Assembly (NCBI GenBank): GCA_028715645.1
Contig: JAQURK010000005.1
Location: 1 to 51,513, forward strand
DNA length: 51,513 nt
Direction: 5' to 3'
Origin: Candidatus Omnitrophota bacterium
GTDB taxonomy: Bacteria > Omnitrophota > Gorgyraeia > JABMQH01
Shown piece after piece: positions 25,078 to 32,647 of the stretch. The position numbers were made by a program, and so were the translations under genes. The notes below the pieces were generated by a model, which ran no database searches, was not told the DNA's origin, and saw only the letters and a program-made list of their open reading frames with translations. Every line of letters starts with the position of its first letter. Position 1 is the first letter of the stretch.

Positions 25078-25731
25078 ATGAAAAAAATAGTGATAATATC
25101 TGATTTTGACGGAACAATAACAAAAAAGGATTCCCTGGTTCAAATATTGGACCGGTTTGCCGGGCCGGCATGGCGCGATATAGCCAGGCTTATAAGGAAC
25201 GGCCGGCTCGGGACAAGAATTGGCCTTAAGAGGGAATTTGCCCTTTGCCGGGTTACAAAAAAGCAATTTGTAGAATTCATTCTTGAGAATACGGCGCTTG
25301 ACCCCGCGTTTAAGGATTTCCTTGAATTTTGTAAAAGAAACAGGATAGCCTTTCTTGTTGTAAGCGGCGGTTTTACCCTTAATATTGAGACGGTTTTTAA
25401 TAAATTCGGGATAACAGGCGTCCCTTATTACGCCAACAGGGTAACATTTAATGGAGATAGGGTAAGATTGAGGTTTCCTTATAAGGATAAAAGATGCAAG
25501 GCCTGCAGCCTGTGCAAGGCGCCTTATATAAGAAAATTTAAGAAAAGAGGCTATTTTACGGTTTATATAGGGGACAGCGTTACTGACCGGTGTCCCGGTA
25601 AGATTGCGGATCTGGTATTCGCGAAACTTGGCCTTGCGGAATATTGCGCGGCCAAAGGCATTAACTATATTCCGTATAATACCTTTGGCCGTGTTAAAAA
25701 AATTATTTCAGGGTATTTAAAAGAGCCGTGA
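25078..25731 (+). CDS. HAD-superfamily phosphatase, MtnX/phosphoserine-phosphatase-like
   Basis: A 217-residue HAD subfamily IB enzyme. The nucleophile motif DFDGTIT (Asp9, Asp11), motif II VVSGGF, and motif III/IV IGDSVTD with a following acidic residue are all present. The cap resembles MtnX, the phosphatase acting on 2-hydroxy-3-keto-5-methylthiopentenyl phosphate in methionine salvage. A CKACSLC cluster (three cysteines) in the middle could bind metal. The substrate cannot be decided. It is one of two plus-strand genes in the window and overlaps the end of the DUF4954 gene by 29 bases, tail to tail. Confidence 0.8.
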   Translation: MKKIVIISDFDGTITKKDSLVQILDRFAGPAWRDIARLIRNGRLGTRIGLKREFALCRVTKKQFVEFILENTALDPAFKDFLEFCKRNRIAFLVVSGGFTLNIETVFNKFGITGVPYYANRVTFNGDRVRLRFPYKDKRCKACSLCKAPYIRKFKKRGYFTVYIGDSVTDRCPGKIADLVFAKLGLAEYCAAKGINYIPYNTFGRVKKIISGYLKEP

Positions 25732-27589
25732 TCTCTTTTTTAAGCTGCTCAGTTTCCTGGTGGGTTTGTTTAACGAAACTGTCCTCTGACGCGGGCGCAT
25801 GTGCCTGAGGGTAATCATCTATTATCCGCGCCCCTCTTATATCGTCCTTCTCTTTGGAGGTCTGCACGTCTTTGGCTATTTTTTCCTGCATTGAAATCAA
25901 AAGTTTCAGGTTATCCTCTATAGAATTTCCCGGGAGCTCCTGGTTTAAAATCAGCCTCTCATGTTCCCAGCGCCGGTCGTCTGTCTTTTTTGTAAGTATA
26001 TCCTTTGCCTTTTTGGTTCCGGAAAGGCGCGCCTTAAGTCCCGTGAGAGCGTAATACCTTATATAAAAGGTATAGGCCTCTATCCCTGCCTTTCTTGATT
26101 CCTCAAGCATGTAGTTTTTGCCTGTACCTTTTATGTCCCTGTCCGAATATATCTTCTTTATTTCCTTCACGCCATCCAGTTTTGAACGCGCGCCGATCAT
26201 AAGATCGACTATTTCGGGTCTAAATACCTCAAATTCTATCCTTGCCCTCTTTGCCTTGTTTCTCTTCCTGTATTTTCCTTCATTGCGGCGCACCGTAAAA
26301 ATATTGTCGCTAAGCACCCAGCCCGGCATGATCTCATTATATGCGGGCGAGATTCCGTCAAACCTGTCGGCCGGCGAATTTATAAGTGAAAAAGGGAATT
26401 CAACCTTCTGCGGAAGGGCGTTTACCGCTGTCGCGATAATGGAATAAGGCGCCTTTGTAAAATCGGAAGGGAACTTTATATTGACGCCTAATCCAAAGAA
26501 TGTGCCCTCGCCGGGCCACAATTCCTGGTCCGGCGCCTTTGAGGTATGGTTCGAACCTACGTTTGCCCCATAACCTACGTTGCCCTTGCCTTCCGGCCAA
26601 AACGCGGCAATCAAAAGTGACTGATGATGGAAACCCACAAACGGCCCTACAAGGCTGGCCGTCACCTCTCCTTCCGCTATTCCCGTGTTAGCCCCTATTA
26701 TCGAATCAGTGACCTTGCCGTGCCTTTCAACATGGGAATGCTCTGTCAGGACGGAGTTGGCGACTATCGCCATCGACGCGACTTCTGACCCCCATTGTAT
26801 AATGGAGTTTTTTACATAGGATCCATCCGATATCTCCGTCTCTTCCCCTTCGCCACTTAAAACAGAACTATTAACAACGGCCTCCGCCCCGTCGATCACG
26901 GCGTGCGGTCCAATATACGAGTCTAATATTTTTTTGGTGTTTTTTACTGCCGCGCCTTCCTGTATTATGCCTTTCCTGCTGCTTATGGCCGCGATATATT
27001 TATCTACGGAATCGTTGTATGCCTTAAGAAATTCTTTATCTGCCCTTGACGTAGCTACCTTCGCGGCCGCCTCAAGCGTCATCTCGGCATAGGTCTTTAC
27101 TTCACGCCCGCCGGTCTCGATCGCGATTGGAAGTTCGGAGCCGTTCCCGAAAGTATTCTCTTCCTTCGCTGAGATAACGCCGCAATTGAATAAAACCGAG
27201 CTGGCGCAGATGATGTAATTCGATAGGGTCTTTACATCCTGGATAAGGGAATTATCCCCTATGTAGGAATCGATGACTATTGAATTATAGATACCCGAAG
27301 GGACTTTGACGCCCGCCGATATCTCTACGTCGCCGGCTAATTTGCCTATTGTAACTTCTCCTGAAAAATAGCACCGCCTTATCCTTGATATATCAAGCCC
27401 TTTGGCGATTTTTATTTTTTTCCAGTCGCGGGCGGAATTCCCGTTTGTCTCAAGCTTGTCTATCTGTTCTTTCGTAAGCGAGGACCCGGCGGCTTTTTTA
27501 GAAAACTTTTTTGCCTCTTCTATTGCCTTTATGAATTCCGACTTATTTATGAGTCCTTTTAGTTCGTTCAATACGTCTTTTGGCGTCAT
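25703..27589 (-). CDS. DUF4954 family left-handed beta-helix protein
   Basis: A 628-residue protein. Near the N-terminus LTKEQIDKLETNGNSARDW leads into the pattern typical of DUF4954, a family known from Bacteroidota and spirochaetes. Many imperfect hexapeptide repeats follow (for example AVIDGAEAVVNSSVLSGEGEE and EVASMAIVANSVLTEHSHVERHG), predicting a left-handed beta-helix like the acyltransferase domain of GlmU. The C-terminal third is helical and charged. The function is unknown; similarity to sugar-nucleotide acyl- and nucleotidyltransferases plus the neighbouring nagB suggest amino-sugar metabolism. A GGAGG ribosome-binding site precedes the ATG. It lies downstream of nagB, separated by a heptamer hairpin. 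Confidence 0.82.
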   Translation of the reverse strand: MTPKDVLNELKGLINKSEFIKAIEEAKKFSKKAAGSSLTKEQIDKLETNGNSARDWKKIKIAKGLDISRIRRCYFSGEVTIGKLAGDVEISAGVKVPSGIYNSIVIDSYIGDNSLIQDVKTLSNYIICASSVLFNCGVISAKEENTFGNGSELPIAIETGGREVKTYAEMTLEAAAKVATSRADKEFLKAYNDSVDKYIAAISSRKGIIQEGAAVKNTKKILDSYIGPHAVIDGAEAVVNSSVLSGEGEETEISDGSYVKNSIIQWGSEVASMAIVANSVLTEHSHVERHGKVTDSIIGANTGIAEGEVTASLVGPFVGFHHQSLLIAAFWPEGKGNVGYGANVGSNHTSKAPDQELWPGEGTFFGLGVNIKFPSDFTKAPYSIIATAVNALPQKVEFPFSLINSPADRFDGISPAYNEIMPGWVLSDNIFTVRRNEGKYRKRNKAKRARIEFEVFRPEIVDLMIGARSKLDGVKEIKKIYSDRDIKGTGKNYMLEESRKAGIEAYTFYIRYYALTGLKARLSGTKKAKDILTKKTDDRRWEHERLILNQELPGNSIEDNLKLLISMQEKIAKDVQTSKEKDDIRGARIIDDYPQAHAPASEDSFVKQTHQETEQLKKEITALLNTLK

Positions 27590-27614
27590 TGTGCCTCCGT
27601 AAAATTGCTTGATA

Positions 27615-27713
27615 GCGTAAAACGTAAAGCGAAAAGCGCAAAGTTAAAACTTAAAGTTTAAAACATTTTAAACTTTACACTTTAGTTTTACGCTTTTCGC
27701 TTTTAGTTTTTCG
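27615..27713. repeat. Inverted heptamer array between nagB and the DUF4954 gene
   Basis: Left arm of 7-bp units such as GCGTAAA, ACGTAAA and GCGAAAA, then a perfect 9-bp inverted repeat centred at about 27665 (arms AGTTTAAAA and TTTTAAACT). The right arm has complementary units such as TTTTACG, CTTTTCG and CTTTTAG. The whole spacer can fold into one long AT-rich imperfect hairpin. It has no GC-rich stem, so it is not a standard terminator but could slow polymerase or shield mRNA ends. Confidence 0.85.
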
Positions 27714-27723
27714 CTTACTCTTT

Positions 27724-28509
27724 TTAACAGCAGCAGCAGCCTTTTGAAGCGGCTTTGGCTGCCTTTGGCGCTTCGTATTTTTTCTTTAGTTTGCTTGCTG
27801 CGTCCTTGTCAACGACGAATGTGACATTCTTGTGGCTCTGTAAAAGAGACGCAGGTACCTGCTCTGTTGCGGGGCCCTCTATTGACTTTGCGATCGCGTC
27901 TGCCTTTGAGGCCTTGTCGGCGATAAGCACTATTTCCTTAGCCTCGAGGATTGTCCCGTTGCCCATGGAAAGGGCCTGCTTGGGGACATCGTTGACGCTG
28001 GCGAAAAATCTGGCGTTATCCTGTATTGTTTTTTCGGTAAGATCTACTATCCTTGTCCTTGAATTCTTCGGAGATCCCGGTTCGTTGAACGCAATATGCC
28101 CGTTCCCGCCGATTCCAAGGAGTTGGATATCGATTCCGCCGGCCTTTTTTATGGCCTCTTCATAGGCCTTGCATTCGGCCGCCGGGTCCTTTGCCTTCCC
28201 GTTCAAGACATGGGTATTGGCCTTGTTTATGTTTATATGGTTAAAGAGGTTTTCATTCATAAAATACCTGTAGCTCTGGTCATGATCGCCGGAAAGACCC
28301 AGATATTCATCCAGGTTATATGTTATGACCTTGGAAAAATCCAAATTTTCCTCTTTGCACATCCGGATCAGCTCTTTGTACATCTTAACAGGCGTGCCTC
28401 CTGTCGCGAGACCCAGGACGATATTTGGTTTCTTTCTTATCCTCTGGGCGAAAATCTGAGCGGCTGCCCTGCTCATTTCATCAGAATCCTTACAAACAAT
28501 TACCTTCAT
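27724..28509 (-). CDS. nagB: Glucosamine-6-phosphate deaminase with Cys4 C-terminal tail
   Basis: NagB converts glucosamine-6-phosphate to fructose-6-phosphate and ammonia. The 261-residue protein has LATGGTP (34-40), the catalytic NLDEYLGL segment and LLGIGGNGHIAFNEPG, all diagnostic. After the normal end of the enzyme (about residue 242) comes an extra lysine/alanine-rich tail ending in four consecutive cysteines (258-261), encoded by repeated TGC codons. I know of no such tail in the family. An AAGGAGG ribosome-binding site precedes the ATG. Heptamer hairpins flank the gene on both sides, so it is probably its own transcription unit or an insulated part of the upstream one. Confidence 0.93.
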   Translation of the reverse strand: MKVIVCKDSDEMSRAAAQIFAQRIRKKPNIVLGLATGGTPVKMYKELIRMCKEENLDFSKVITYNLDEYLGLSGDHDQSYRYFMNENLFNHININKANTHVLNGKAKDPAAECKAYEEAIKKAGGIDIQLLGIGGNGHIAFNEPGSPKNSRTRIVDLTEKTIQDNARFFASVNDVPKQALSMGNGTILEAKEIVLIADKASKADAIAKSIEGPATEQVPASLLQSHKNVTFVVDKDAASKLKKKYEAPKAAKAASKGCCCC

Positions 28510-28532
28510 TTTTATACTCCTCCTTTTAGTTA

Positions 28533-28616
28533 GTTATTAGTCATTAGTTGTTAGTTTTTAGATAGACAATCCGGCTTTGTCCTTCTATCTAACAACTAAT
28601 AACTAAAAACTAAAAA
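28533..28616. repeat. Inverted heptamer array upstream of nagB
   Basis: Four 7-bp units (GTTATTA, GTCATTA and relatives, 28533-28560) and four complementary units (CTAACAA, CTAATAA and CTAAAAA twice, 28589-28616) face each other. They surround a core with the short perfect stem GACAA/TTGTC around TCCGGCT. The structure separates the last gene of the glycoside-hydrolase-like cluster from nagB. Confidence 0.87.
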
Positions 28617-28663
28617 CTTTATTTGAACTGATATTTTTGCATACACTAAATTTTTTGTCAATA

Positions 28664-30784
28664 TTATTTTCTCTTATTGCATAGCTCCCTGTAGCTCCTG
28701 TAATAATGTATCGCGAACCCCGCAAAAGCTGGATAATTCTCAAATTCGGCCTTGGCCTCTTTAAGGACATTATTCATATCTTCTTCTGTCAAATCGGCAA
28801 ACGTAAGTTTTTCCAGCATTATCTCATCAGCGGCGAACATAAGGCAGGCCTTGGAATCCGGTGCCTGATATTCGACAACGCGGATATCTTTGTACTCAGG
28901 ATTTTCGGAAATGGCCTTTATTATATCAAATGTAAGCGTATCGAGCGCTTCCTGGCCTTCGACTTTTCTTATCCGGCCGAATAACATCTCCAGTTCCGAT
29001 AGGGCCTGTATGAATTTTTCTTCATCCGCGTCATCAGGCCTTACCAGCCCTATATATGTGTTTGCCCCGTTAGTATGCGCCCGCAGGGAAAATCCCAAAA
29101 AACGACTTTTCATTAAGGGAGAATCCGGCTCCTTCGCCTTTTTATTGAATTCATCCGCGCTCAGCACAGATACAAAATAAACCTGCTGTTTGGGATACCT
29201 TGAGGTCTCTACCCCCACAATAATCTTTTTTTGAACCTGGGAGGCGTATTTCAATTCATTCATCGCATGGGCTATCATGCCGTCCGGTGATAAGGCAAAA
29301 TTTCTGTAGTCCATGATCCCTACGATATCGCATATATCGATCAGCCTTTTGTAAAGCGAATCCACCTCATCGAACCAGAAGGGGCAGTCGATGCCATATT
29401 CGAGCTTGACCCCGTTTTGACCTATAAGGGCCTTGGCTTCACGGTTTAGGGCCACAAATTGATTTATTATTTCCTCTTTTAAAGATGACTGAAAAGCGGG
29501 AAGTAAATAGGGCTCATTATCATAATGGATACCGTCGAATCTTTCCTGGGTTGCGCCGTTTTTATTAAAATCAAGGATGGCCTTTACCTGGGCAAACACT
29601 AATTTATGGTTTTGTTCAAGGCAAAAATCGGGCGAGCCGTCCAGGGCATATACCACCAGTCCGCGGGCATGAGCCTCCTTTAAAAATGAGCGCAGCCTTG
29701 TTTCATAGAGAAGCCTGCAGACTGTCTCCGGCCCTGCCGGCGAGAATCTGTACTGGAGCTGAAAAAACAATTGTCTGATATTTTTTGCCTTGCAGAATTC
29801 AAGCAGTTCCTTTCTCGCGGATTCTTCAAGAAGGATCTCTTTTGTATGCCATACCCACATTGCCTTGGCAATGCCGTTTTCAGACCTTTTTCGCATGAGC
29901 ACAAGCCCTCTTCTTATGGTTATTATTTTGCCTTTTGGAGATTTAAGTATGCCCTTTCTTACTTCCGCAAGTTTCATATAACGCGTGCTTTCATTGTTGA
30001 TCGCCGTGATCAAGTCCCCTTCCCTTAAGCCGATTTTATAAAAGGGGCTGTCATTCCTTATCAGCTTAACCGTCGGCCCTTCGTATTCCATGCTTATTAC
30101 AAGCGGGGAAAATAATTTAATTCCTGATGCGCTGTCGGTCTTTATATTGCGCTCTATAGTGACCTCAAGGATCGTGTTTGAAAGGCCTATCAGGCACCTT
30201 GAGGCGTTTTTGAGGCCCGCATATGTAAGAGGCCCCGACCAGCATCTGATGATCGCGTCGCCTTTCATAAGGCCGCCCTCTTTTTCCGCCTCCGGCGTCA
30301 GCGTATTTATGATGATTTTCTCTTCCGATTTTTTAAGTCCTATGCCCAGCTGTCCCGCCAGCATGGCCTTTAGTTTTCTATATGTCCAGGTTTTCTTAAA
30401 ACGCCATTTGGAATCCTCAAGGCCTTTTATCGCTTCTTCGGCTTCCTTAAAAAGCGGGTTGGATACAAGGGCCATCTTGTAAAAGCGCAGGGCCTTTTCA
30501 AAATCGCCGGAATCCTCAAACCTCTTTCCCAGATAAAGGTTATTTTGATATGATTCGTCGAAGAATACATCGTCGATTTTTGACTTAAGGAGGGCCTTTT
30601 CGCCGTCAGGCGTGCTGAAAATAAAACGGTCGTAAAATTCCTCGACCACAAGACCTTTTTCCGTCGTGCCGTCTTTTAGGTATACTGTATCCGCGTAACA
30701 GTTAAAAGTAAAAACTAAAAAGGAAAAAGTAAAAACCACAAGATAAAAGTTAAAACTTTTTACTTTTAACTTTTGAATTTTCAT
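28664..30784 (-). CDS. Secreted TPR-PDZ-PDZ protein with GH18-like TIM barrel
   Basis: A 706-residue protein. Signal peptide 1-31 (ending NCYA) encoded by a heptamer array; a small beta domain (32-75); TPR helices (about 80-125); two PDZ-like domains (about 126-215 and 228-298). A TIM-barrel domain runs from AMWVW (308-312) to the end. The barrel carries DGIHYDNEPY at 417-426, matching the DxxDxE catalytic pattern of family 18 glycoside hydrolases (Glu424 as acid), then YGIDCPFWFD, IMDYRNFA and KKIIVGVET. The C-terminal part has an insertion compared with its two paralogues and ends with the shared FAGFAIHYYRSY motif. Carbohydrate substrate unknown. It overlaps the preceding gene by four bases and is last in the six-gene cluster. 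Confidence 0.75.
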   Translation of the reverse strand: MKIQKLKVKSFNFYLVVFTFSFLVFTFNCYADTVYLKDGTTEKGLVVEEFYDRFIFSTPDGEKALLKSKIDDVFFDESYQNNLYLGKRFEDSGDFEKALRFYKMALVSNPLFKEAEEAIKGLEDSKWRFKKTWTYRKLKAMLAGQLGIGLKKSEEKIIINTLTPEAEKEGGLMKGDAIIRCWSGPLTYAGLKNASRCLIGLSNTILEVTIERNIKTDSASGIKLFSPLVISMEYEGPTVKLIRNDSPFYKIGLREGDLITAINNESTRYMKLAEVRKGILKSPKGKIITIRRGLVLMRKRSENGIAKAMWVWHTKEILLEESARKELLEFCKAKNIRQLFFQLQYRFSPAGPETVCRLLYETRLRSFLKEAHARGLVVYALDGSPDFCLEQNHKLVFAQVKAILDFNKNGATQERFDGIHYDNEPYLLPAFQSSLKEEIINQFVALNREAKALIGQNGVKLEYGIDCPFWFDEVDSLYKRLIDICDIVGIMDYRNFALSPDGMIAHAMNELKYASQVQKKIIVGVETSRYPKQQVYFVSVLSADEFNKKAKEPDSPLMKSRFLGFSLRAHTNGANTYIGLVRPDDADEEKFIQALSELEMLFGRIRKVEGQEALDTLTFDIIKAISENPEYKDIRVVEYQAPDSKACLMFAADEIMLEKLTFADLTEEDMNNVLKEAKAEFENYPAFAGFAIHYYRSYRELCNKRK
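30701..30784 (-). repeat. Heptamer array forming a signal-peptide coding sequence (copy 1)
   Basis: Twelve uninterrupted 7-bp units end exactly at the ATG (30784). On the coding strand the first units are A-rich (ATGAAAA, GTTAAAA, GTAAAAA types) and encode the lysine-rich n-region; the later units are T-rich (TTTTTAC types) and encode the phenylalanine/valine-rich h-region. One unit breaks the pattern (CCACAAG on the plus strand, 30736-30742). Confidence 0.93.
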
Positions 30785-31707
30785 TTCTTTTCCACCAGTT
30801 TCAAGTAGCTCTCATAATGGTGAATGGCAATGCCGCCGAACCCCTTGTTGCCGGCATAGGCCGCGGCCAACTTATGTATTTCCGTTTCCATGGCCGCCTC
30901 ATCCATGCCGGCGAAGCTGAGGTATTCCGGATAGACGCCTTCATTTGTCTCCTGCCCGATATATACCTTTTTGTTTACAGAGGCGGCGTATTCCACCTCT
31001 TTTTTCGCAAGGGCGATCGAGCCGTTAGGCCCTTCCGCGAAATTCCTGTAATCCATAATAGTGGCGGAATCCGCGGTATCCAGGATATGGAAACTTGGAG
31101 GTTGAGTCTTCCCGTTCCAATTTACAATCAGTGTCGGATCATCATCATACCAGAAAGGGATATCGCATGCGTATGTTATCTCTGACTCCTCTATCGTCCT
31201 TAATTCAGTTATTTTTTTATTAAGATCAAGGTATTCCTTAAGCACCTGTTCCTTGGAATCTTCCCAGGGTTTGCCTAAAAGGTATATTTCCGTATCATTC
31301 TGAATCCCGTCAAACCTCTCTGCGGGCCTGGACGCCCTGTTAAAACTAAGCACTTCTTCGACCCACCTTAATGACTGCTGATGGTACCTTTCAAGGCCCC
31401 ATCTCGGATCGCCCGCAAGGGCATGCGTAAAAATCCCCGAGGCATGCGCCGCTTGGTTAAAAAGACGGTAATTCCTTGCGTTCTGTTCGCCGAAATTGGA
31501 CGCGGACAGATAAAGGCGGTTTATATTCCTGGATTTACAGAATTCGATGATTTTTTTAGTGGCGTCTTTTGATTGAGGTATATTGACATCCCAGACCCAC
31601 ATGGCGCGCGGCGGCTCGACGATCTCCTGAGCAGCAACGAATGGAAGACCATGGACCATGGACCATAGACCATAGACCCATATTAGCGATTTAAGACCGC
31701 GCTTCAT
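30781..31707 (-). CDS. Secreted GH18-like TIM-barrel protein
   Basis: A 308-residue protein consisting of a signal peptide (about 1-27) and one TIM-barrel domain. It begins PRAMWVWD (33-40), has DGIQNDTEIY at 133-142 (proposed acid Glu140, aligned with Glu424 and Glu380 of its paralogues), YACDIPFWYD, IMDYRNFA, KKVYIGQET and the C-terminal FGGIAIHHYESY. It is the minimal version of the domain in this cluster, with no TPR, PDZ or carbohydrate-binding module. The family is reminiscent of GH18, but activity is unproven and the Asp residues of the DxxDxE motif are only partly conserved. It overlaps genes on both sides. Confidence 0.72.
   Translation of the reverse strand: MKRGLKSLIWVYGLWSMVHGLPFVAAQEIVEPPRAMWVWDVNIPQSKDATKKIIEFCKSRNINRLYLSASNFGEQNARNYRLFNQAAHASGIFTHALAGDPRWGLERYHQQSLRWVEEVLSFNRASRPAERFDGIQNDTEIYLLGKPWEDSKEQVLKEYLDLNKKITELRTIEESEITYACDIPFWYDDDPTLIVNWNGKTQPPSFHILDTADSATIMDYRNFAEGPNGSIALAKKEVEYAASVNKKVYIGQETNEGVYPEYLSFAGMDEAAMETEIHKLAAAYAGNKGFGGIAIHHYESYLKLVEKK
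31646..31680 (-). repeat. Heptamer array in the signal peptide of the 308-residue protein
   Basis: Five 7-bp units AGACCAT/GGACCAT (plus-strand spelling) ending AGACCCA. They encode WVYGLWSMVHGL. It is nearly the same sequence as the array in lptE (6495-6529), although the two proteins are unrelated. Confidence 0.92.
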
Positions 31708-32615
31708 TATTTCTCAAGCGCTATATCCGCGATATATACCATCCCTGCACCGGCGCCTTCCGGGAAACAATCCGCTTCGAAATTTATGGAAACGGAGGAA
31801 AGGGTAGAGTGATCCAGAAAAAAGGCGTCAAGCGGCACCTTTGCCTTCTGCCAATCAGTGGTAATCTTGCCTTTTTCCAGATAGACTCCTATCTGCTCGG
31901 CCTTTAAAGAATCACCTATCTTATCCCAATGTTCGTCTGCCACGCCTACCATAAAATTTTCATCGCCCTTTGCTCCCTTGACCCAAAAGGTTACATACTT
32001 ATATGAGGCCGCGTCAAAATATTTACCCGTTTTTTCATCCTTTATAAGGGTGTAATACCCGCACCAGCCGCCCATCCCGTTGGGGCCGCCGGTATTTTTC
32101 TTGTCGTACTTTATCATCAGCACCTTTTTTTTGACGCCGTTTATCGTGTCGTCATGCCTTGATATCATTATTCGTGAAGGCGCCCTCGTATAGACGTTGG
32201 CGCGGGAGCCAACTTTGTTTTTTATCTCTTCTCCCGTAAAATCGTCAACCAGAAAAACGCTGGAAGGCGACGGCTCGGGCGCGGATTCTACCGATGGCGC
32301 TGCAGCTGGTAACGGCGCCTGCATCTCTTGTTGTATTTCCTCCGGCTTTGTTTCGGGTGCCGATTCAACAACGGGTACAACTTCGGCAGGTTTTACCTCG
32401 GCCTGCCTTACTTCAGCAGGCTTGGGTTGGGCAGGTTTTTCTTTCTTTTCCGGCTTCTGGAATTCGCTTATGACCTTGACATCCGCCTCCTGGCCAATGG
32501 CCTGTTTTCTTTCTACAGTGGTGGCGATGACATAGATAACGCTAAACAGACATATAAGATTAAAGATGACGATACCCGTTATCTTCATCAGCCTTATTCT
32601 GCTTTCTTTTATCAT
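31707..32615 (-). CDS. Membrane-anchored CBM/CIA30-like beta-sandwich protein with proline-rich linker
   Basis: A 302-residue protein. One N-terminal membrane helix (about 11-33) acts as an uncleaved anchor. A long linker (about 50-118) is rich in Pro, Glu, Lys and Ala with repeated AEVKP/AEVRQ units, like TonB-type periplasmic spacers. Residues 119-302 form a beta-sandwich domain with GGWCGYYTL, VTFWVKGAKGDENF, GDSLKAEQIGVYL, DWQKAKVPLDAFF and a final VYIADIAL strand. This resembles carbohydrate-binding CBM11/CIA30-like domains. It is a close paralogue of the next gene. An AGGAGGGG ribosome-binding site precedes it. Confidence 0.72.
   Translation of the reverse strand: MIKESRIRLMKITGIVIFNLICLFSVIYVIATTVERKQAIGQEADVKVISEFQKPEKKEKPAQPKPAEVRQAEVKPAEVVPVVESAPETKPEEIQQEMQAPLPAAAPSVESAPEPSPSSVFLVDDFTGEEIKNKVGSRANVYTRAPSRIMISRHDDTINGVKKKVLMIKYDKKNTGGPNGMGGWCGYYTLIKDEKTGKYFDAASYKYVTFWVKGAKGDENFMVGVADEHWDKIGDSLKAEQIGVYLEKGKITTDWQKAKVPLDAFFLDHSTLSSVSINFEADCFPEGAGAGMVYIADIALEK
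32053..32109. repeat. 57-bp exact repeat, copy A
   Basis: Identical base for base to 32985-33041 in the neighbouring gene. It encodes the segment YDKKNTGGPNGMGGWCGYY of the beta-sandwich domain. The rest of the two domains is clearly more diverged, which points to gene conversion or strong local constraint. Confidence 0.93.
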
Positions 32616-32647
32616 ACTTTACCCCTCCTAATCTGTGTAATCATTTT

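Noticed and set aside
27615..28616. CRISPR-like or ordinary terminator interpretation of the intergenic repeats
   Set aside because: Units are 7 bp with no spacers and no cas genes nearby; the hairpins lack GC-rich stems and clean U-tracts.
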